64,000 nt of DNA from Panopea generosa (taxonomy: Eukaryota > Mollusca > Bivalvia > Adapedonta > Hiatellidae), in contig CM055895.1 in assembly GCA_029582155.1 (NCBI GenBank), positions 44,660,578 through 44,724,577 on the forward strand. Reading direction: 5' to 3'. The first letter of the stretch is position 1. Every line of letters starts with the position of its first letter. Below the pieces are notes generated by a model, which made no database searches, had not been told where the DNA came from, and saw nothing but the letters and a program-made list of their open reading frames with translations. Both the position numbers and the translations under genes were made by a program. This document shows positions 59,864-64,000 of the stretch, piece by piece.

Positions 59864-61115
59864 TTGTTAAACGCCTACCCTGAGCATAGTTTATTTTTAT
59901 GTAAACAAATGAATAAAAAACGATGCACATTATCCACATTTTAGGACAAGGAAAAGTTTTTTATATTAATTTTCTTGAAGATATGATAAAAATTAGACTA
60001 AATAATCAAAGTGTGTCTTATGTTTTAAAATATTAAATTAAAATGTTTTCTATTTTGTAGGGAACTCACTATACAAAAGTATTCAATTAAATTCTCTAGT
60101 ATGCAATATTTCAGCTTAAAGCTATATTCGAGAAAAACAGAGGTTTATTTCTTTCTACATAGTGTGTACCGTTTACTTACGTCTTTTTAAGAATGTAACC
60201 GGCAACATTTGTTTTGAAATGTTCGGAATTTAGGCTAACAACCTGCTGATCACTATATGTATTTTAAAGCGTGTCTAAGATAATTTCTTTAATCTGTAAA
60301 ATATTTACAAATTTTCGATTTTTCTTCCAATTGTTTCCTTTTCGGAGAATAGTAATGGGAGTTTGCAATAATTGACGATTGATAAAACAGAAAATGTTGT
60401 TATTCTTTTTCCTCATTTCTTTACTCCAGGCATGATTATAATTTCATAATATTAAATTAGCACTGAAATCACGGTGGCAAACCCACTGACTAAATGCTAT
60501 GGAATGGTGTGAAAAATCGGATCAAAATTGCCCACTGCTGGTAATATTTTTGCAGATAAAAAACGTTTGTAACCTCAATTGTTACCGGCTTTTTATCAGA
60601 TCGTTTATATGCATCACTGTCAGTTAAGGTATTGAACCATCCAGGCTGGACTGTTATAGTCAGATCATAGTCAAACGAATTAGACCTTTTTAACATAAAA
60701 GCATAATCGAGTCGAGCTGGAGATCAAATCCGCAACCTCTAGCGTGAGCAGCCTTATCCACTATGCTTTGATACGACAAAATAAAGAACATTATTTCAAG
60801 TAATTATCTAAGAAACTAAAATATAACGACAGTTAGTTATCTAGAAACTGTTGGTATTATATTGAAATGTTTTTTGTTTACGAGACCGCAGCGGTGGTCT
60901 ATGGATACGTGTAGAGCGACTGCTTCGCGTGTGGTAGATCGTGCGTTCGATGGCAGAACACTTAAACTGCCTATACTTTGTAGCCGATACTCTTTTTGTT
61001 AACGAATGGTCTACTCTTAAATATGATTTGCAGACTGTATCAGACTGAGAAGACAAAATCGCGTCCGCTGTTTTCTTCTACTGGATCCGTTATGGGGTGG
61101 CATTCACCACAGTTG
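59864..61115. other. Intergenic with two tRNA-like SINE heads
   Basis: At about 60705-60770 a minus-strand segment (AGTGGATAAGGCTGCTCACG) and at 60885-60960 a + segment (CAGCGGTGGTCTATGGATAC, then GTGCGTTCGATGGC) look like tRNA-derived SINE heads with mutated B boxes. Neither can form a full tRNA. The rest is AT-rich. Confidence 0.5.
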
Positions 61116-61228
61116 CCTGAAGTTCTATGTTCAGTATTATCATTGGTTGTTTGTGCTATACCATAGAATAGAGACACCTATGGCATACATGATCAAACAT
61201 TATTCTTAAGCGAATATAGAACTTCAGG
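61116..61228. mobile_element. 113-bp MITE-like inverted repeat
   Basis: Ends CCTGAAGTTCTATGTTC and, on the minus strand, CCTGAAGTTCTATATTC (one mismatch in 17). It lies directly left of the MITE copy at 61246. Confidence 0.75.
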
Positions 61229-61245
61229 TTCCTGTGCATTCACCA

Positions 61246-61429
61246 ACCATTCCTCAGAATATTCTTAGACTTGAAGAATTCAAAAGTGAATTTTGTAAAC
61301 ACCATTTTAGGCCAACTTTGTAAGCGTGTATATATAGAGATACATACTACAATTATTAAATATGTTGTGGTAAACTAGATATCTACGCTTTCAAGCTAAA
61401 GTCTAAGAATATTCTCAAGATAAGTTGGT
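61246..61429. mobile_element. MITE, copy 3 of the AGAATATTCTTAGACTT family (inverted interior)
   Basis: Left end ACCATTCCTCAGAATATTCT; right end, on the minus strand, ACCAACTTATCTTGAGAATA. Its interior aligns with copy 1 when read on the minus strand (TAGATATCTAGTTTACC). Confidence 0.78.
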
Positions 61430-61494
61430 CTTCAAGCCGATCCTTTTTCAAATACAATTGTGAAAAGGGCCCTTCTAAGGCGCCGTCTAAATAT

Positions 61495-61720
61495 CACTTT
61501 AAGTTATCTTTCACCACTAAGGTCGTAGGTTCCAGTCCCGGTCGCACCAAAAACTTTTTGTGGTAAAGTTTGATAGTTACTTGCGGAAGGACGGAGATTA
61601 GACTCCGTTTCATTCTGAGGTTTAAAGGTTTTCCACCATCAATAAAACTGGAAATACCATATATAACATAAAATGTGTTAAACATGGTGTTGAATCCCAT
61701 TAAAAAATCATTGTGAAATG
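61495..61720 (+). mobile_element. SINE (family B), 5'-truncated
   Basis: B box GGTTCCAGTCC (about 61528-61538), AAAGTTTGATAGTTACTTGC, CCACCATCAATAAAACTGGA and GGTGTTGAATCCC. Same body as 46365-46610; the A-box half is mostly lost. Confidence 0.8.
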
Positions 61721-63498
61721 TATTATGAAAGACAAAATTAACTTCGTTTGTCACTCTTATGAATAACCTTCAGTCTTCATTCATTATTTCAGGCAACATA
61801 AATTATTTATTGTACATGTATACTTATACTATGGAAGCGTATATGGGACACCTTGATGGCGTGTTCATGTAGGGTAATTCCTGTTTTGGTATGTCGACAT
61901 GTACACATAAAAGTATACAAGTTGACAAGAGATTAGGCGACAAGTCTAGTTACAACGCATCATGTTGTCAAAAGATAACTAATCTTGTCGTATTATTTGC
62001 ACAACTTGACGACTTAAATTAATTAGTTAAAATCAGATCTCGTAAATCCCGACTTATACTAATATAACAAGGCAACATGAGTTTTGTCCACAAAATGTGT
62101 AAATATATGTTTGTTCACAAAAGGTATCCAGCTTTTCAACATAAAACTTCGCGACAAAGCGAGATATTCTAGTCATGAAAACATACTATTGCGCCTTGTA
62201 CGAGTTTACTTTAATAGCAAATGGTCAGGCATCGGACTAAATGCACATGCGCATAATAACATGCCTATAAGAATAACAAACCGTTATGATTACCTTCTTA
62301 GTGTCATTTTTGTTGTTATACCATATACAAGACTGGTATTTCCCAAACCATCACATCAAAGTGATGCAATAAATGGTTCGATAGGGTCCAGTAACAAGAA
62401 ATACTGACAACAAAGGTGAGTCGTCTTCAAAGTTTCCGGGTTTTTTTCGTGTGTTTAAGAAAGTAATTGAAAAATCGGGGAATCTTGTACGATATATTTA
62501 TGAATAACCTGTTCATGTTCTTTTGAGAAACGAAATAGCCGTGGCGAATTTTGCAATTTTTGGGCATGATTTTATTACAAATTGCTCCGAGGATTGTAAC
62601 TTAAATTGGCTTTAAATTGCTTATTGCATATGGCCGAGAAGGTCTGTTATCAAATAACAGTACATGCACTTCATTTTTCGAGAGCAAATGGATTTTGTAC
62701 ACAGTGTTATAGTTGGTTCGGAAATTGTGTGATGGTTCTGTGAGGCATATTGCATTGAAACCCGCTCGTTTTAAAATATTTTCATTTTTTTCAATTTATA
62801 TGATCTTAAGAATAATGAATTGGCAAAGATAAAACTAAATTTCGTTATTATAATCAATATCCTCAACTAACAGAAAGGTATCTTCGGTAGACGTTGTTGC
62901 TGCCTCTAGTTCACAACAAAAACTACATATACTATTAGCCGACGTATTATATGTGTCATTGTCCCTGTATTCTGAAACATATTTTGATTTGGTTTAATAT
63001 CCCAATAGCGAGTCCATGACCTTTTAAAGATTTAACTGAATATGTTTTTATTCTAAGAATGGAGACACAGTGTTTGCTTTCTTTAGTAATGCCAATTTAA
63101 ATGGTGTCAAACATTTGTATGGTAAATGCATTTTCCTCGTGAGTTTTGCTGGCGTATTGGTTTTCACCTGAGCATAACTCGAATGAAAGTTTAGCTTCGA
63201 GTTCTTGCATTTGTATACGTTTTTTATGTAAGATAAAATAACTTTTTTTTTGTTTGCCAACTGCAATCTGAAAATGATTTACGTTTAAAGTTATTAAGGC
63301 AAACAATAAACACTTTTATAAATCACGACCAATTGGTATTCGAATGTAAAACTATTTACATGTATTATGCTCAAAGTAAAATATTTTTATCAGAACTGCT
63401 CGACCAGTCTAGTTTGGTCAAAACTTTACAGGTTATAATTGTGAACAATAATTTCATTTTAGCTGAAGTCGTCGTCGGACTGACCACAAGTGCTTTTT
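61721..63498. other. No gene recognised
   Basis: AT-rich. The 107-codon + frame at 62084-62407 has no domain or clear splice context. Several CGACAAG / CTTGTCG words occur near 61940-61990. Confidence 0.5.
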
Positions 63499-64000
63499 AG
63501 CTCGCCGGGACGAAGTCCAAGGAGAGCTATTGCCATGACCCCAGCGTCGTCGGCGTCGTCGGCGTCGGCGTCTTCTGTAGACACCCAGGTTAAACTTTTG
63601 CGTTTAAGTTTCAGTTATCTATGCAACCACTCATTGGATGTCAATGAAACTTTGCATGTGTGTTGACCATCATCAATGGAACACACAGAAACAAGAACCA
63701 TAACTCTGGATTGCATTTTGGCACAGTTATGGCCTTTTTTGGACTTAGACACCAAGGTTAAACTTTGCGATTAGTTGCATTTAAGTTAAGATATATATGC
63801 AACCACTCATTCGATGTGAATAAAACTTCACATGTGTGTTCACCATCATCAATAGAACACACAGAGATAAGAAACATAACTCTGGATTGCTTTTTGGCAC
63901 AGTTATGGCCTTTTTTTTACTTTGACAACCAGGTTAAACTTTGAGTTTAGTTGCGTTTAAGTTTAAGATATCTATGCAACCACTCATTGGATGTGAATGA
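63499..64000 (+). mobile_element. Modular repeat element with 167-176-bp monomers (runs off window)
   Basis: The head TAGCTCGCCGGGACGAAGTC, then CAAGGAGAGCT, is a small imperfect palindrome. A GTCGTCGGCGTCGTCGGCGT tract follows, then monomers starting GGTTAAACTTT near 63589, 63756 and 63932. Each holds CAACCACTCATT(G/C)GATGT, GAAACATAACTCTGGATTGC and CACAGTTATGGCC. Same layout as 5806-7238, with a shared ATAACTCT ... GTTAT(G/T)GCC core. Confidence 0.75.

Noticed and set aside
62084..62407. 107-codon + frame
   Set aside because: No recognisable domain, no splice or promoter context; within chance range for AT-rich DNA.

Overview
This window is animal nuclear DNA, most likely from a bivalve mollusc. 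It is AT-rich and dominated by repeats. It carries intron-split genes with GT-AG junctions, several tRNA-derived SINE families of the kind common in molluscs, modular repeats with about 150-175 bp internal monomers, a Tx1/L1-type LINE and a pogo-type DNA transposon. The species cannot be named from the sequence alone.

Two real protein-coding genes are visible, both on the + strand. The first is the 3' part of a SIRT1-type sirtuin deacetylase: five coding exons (1-83, 2657-2736, 3479-3665, 4457-5236, 10469-10860) whose junction phases all agree. They give 506 residues, from just before the catalytic histidine, through the zinc site, to the C-terminal activity region and stop. The 5' exons lie outside the window. 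The second is a complete three-exon opsin (43030-43193, 50641-50780, 55245-56245; 434 residues). It has the retinal-binding lysine in helix 7, an aspartate where vertebrate visual pigments carry the Schiff-base counterion, and DRC instead of DRY.

Between and inside these genes the DNA is mostly mobile or tandem. SIRT1 introns hold a 67-bp hairpin, a 17-bp minisatellite, two minus-strand SINEs, a nested modular element with a 147-bp array, and a TTAA-bounded inverted-repeat element. From 12.0 to 18.9 kb lie long arrays: an AT-rich array, a 46-bp array that has trapped and duplicated pieces of a SINE, and a 75-bp array of about 43 copies. From 20.2 to 22.2 kb are three smaller arrays.

A LINE copy occupies 22.89-27.54 kb. 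Its endonuclease segment is inverted relative to its reverse transcriptase segment, it ends in poly(A), and it is flanked by a perfect 13-bp direct repeat, the signature of twin priming. At 30.4 kb is a near-perfect TTAA-bounded foldback MITE. From 31.8 to 36.15 kb a larger element with about 460-bp inverted arms encloses decayed coding sequence and a decayed C2H2 zinc-finger fragment. From 36.55 to 38.57 kb is a TA-flanked pogo-type transposon with a broken transposase (HTH, CENP-B-like, DDE, C-terminal PHD-like finger).

The opsin gene sits in its own repeat landscape: a MITE about 200 bp upstream of its ATG with relatives downstream, a 50-bp satellite and a GC-rich element in intron 2, and direct/inverted repeat blocks just past its poly(A) signal. 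Nothing points to a new defence or metabolic system. The most interesting items are the opsin's unusual residues, the fully readable twin-primed LINE, and two clusters of short recurring motifs (around 29.6-31.7 kb and 47.7-49.7 kb) that the recognised elements do not explain.
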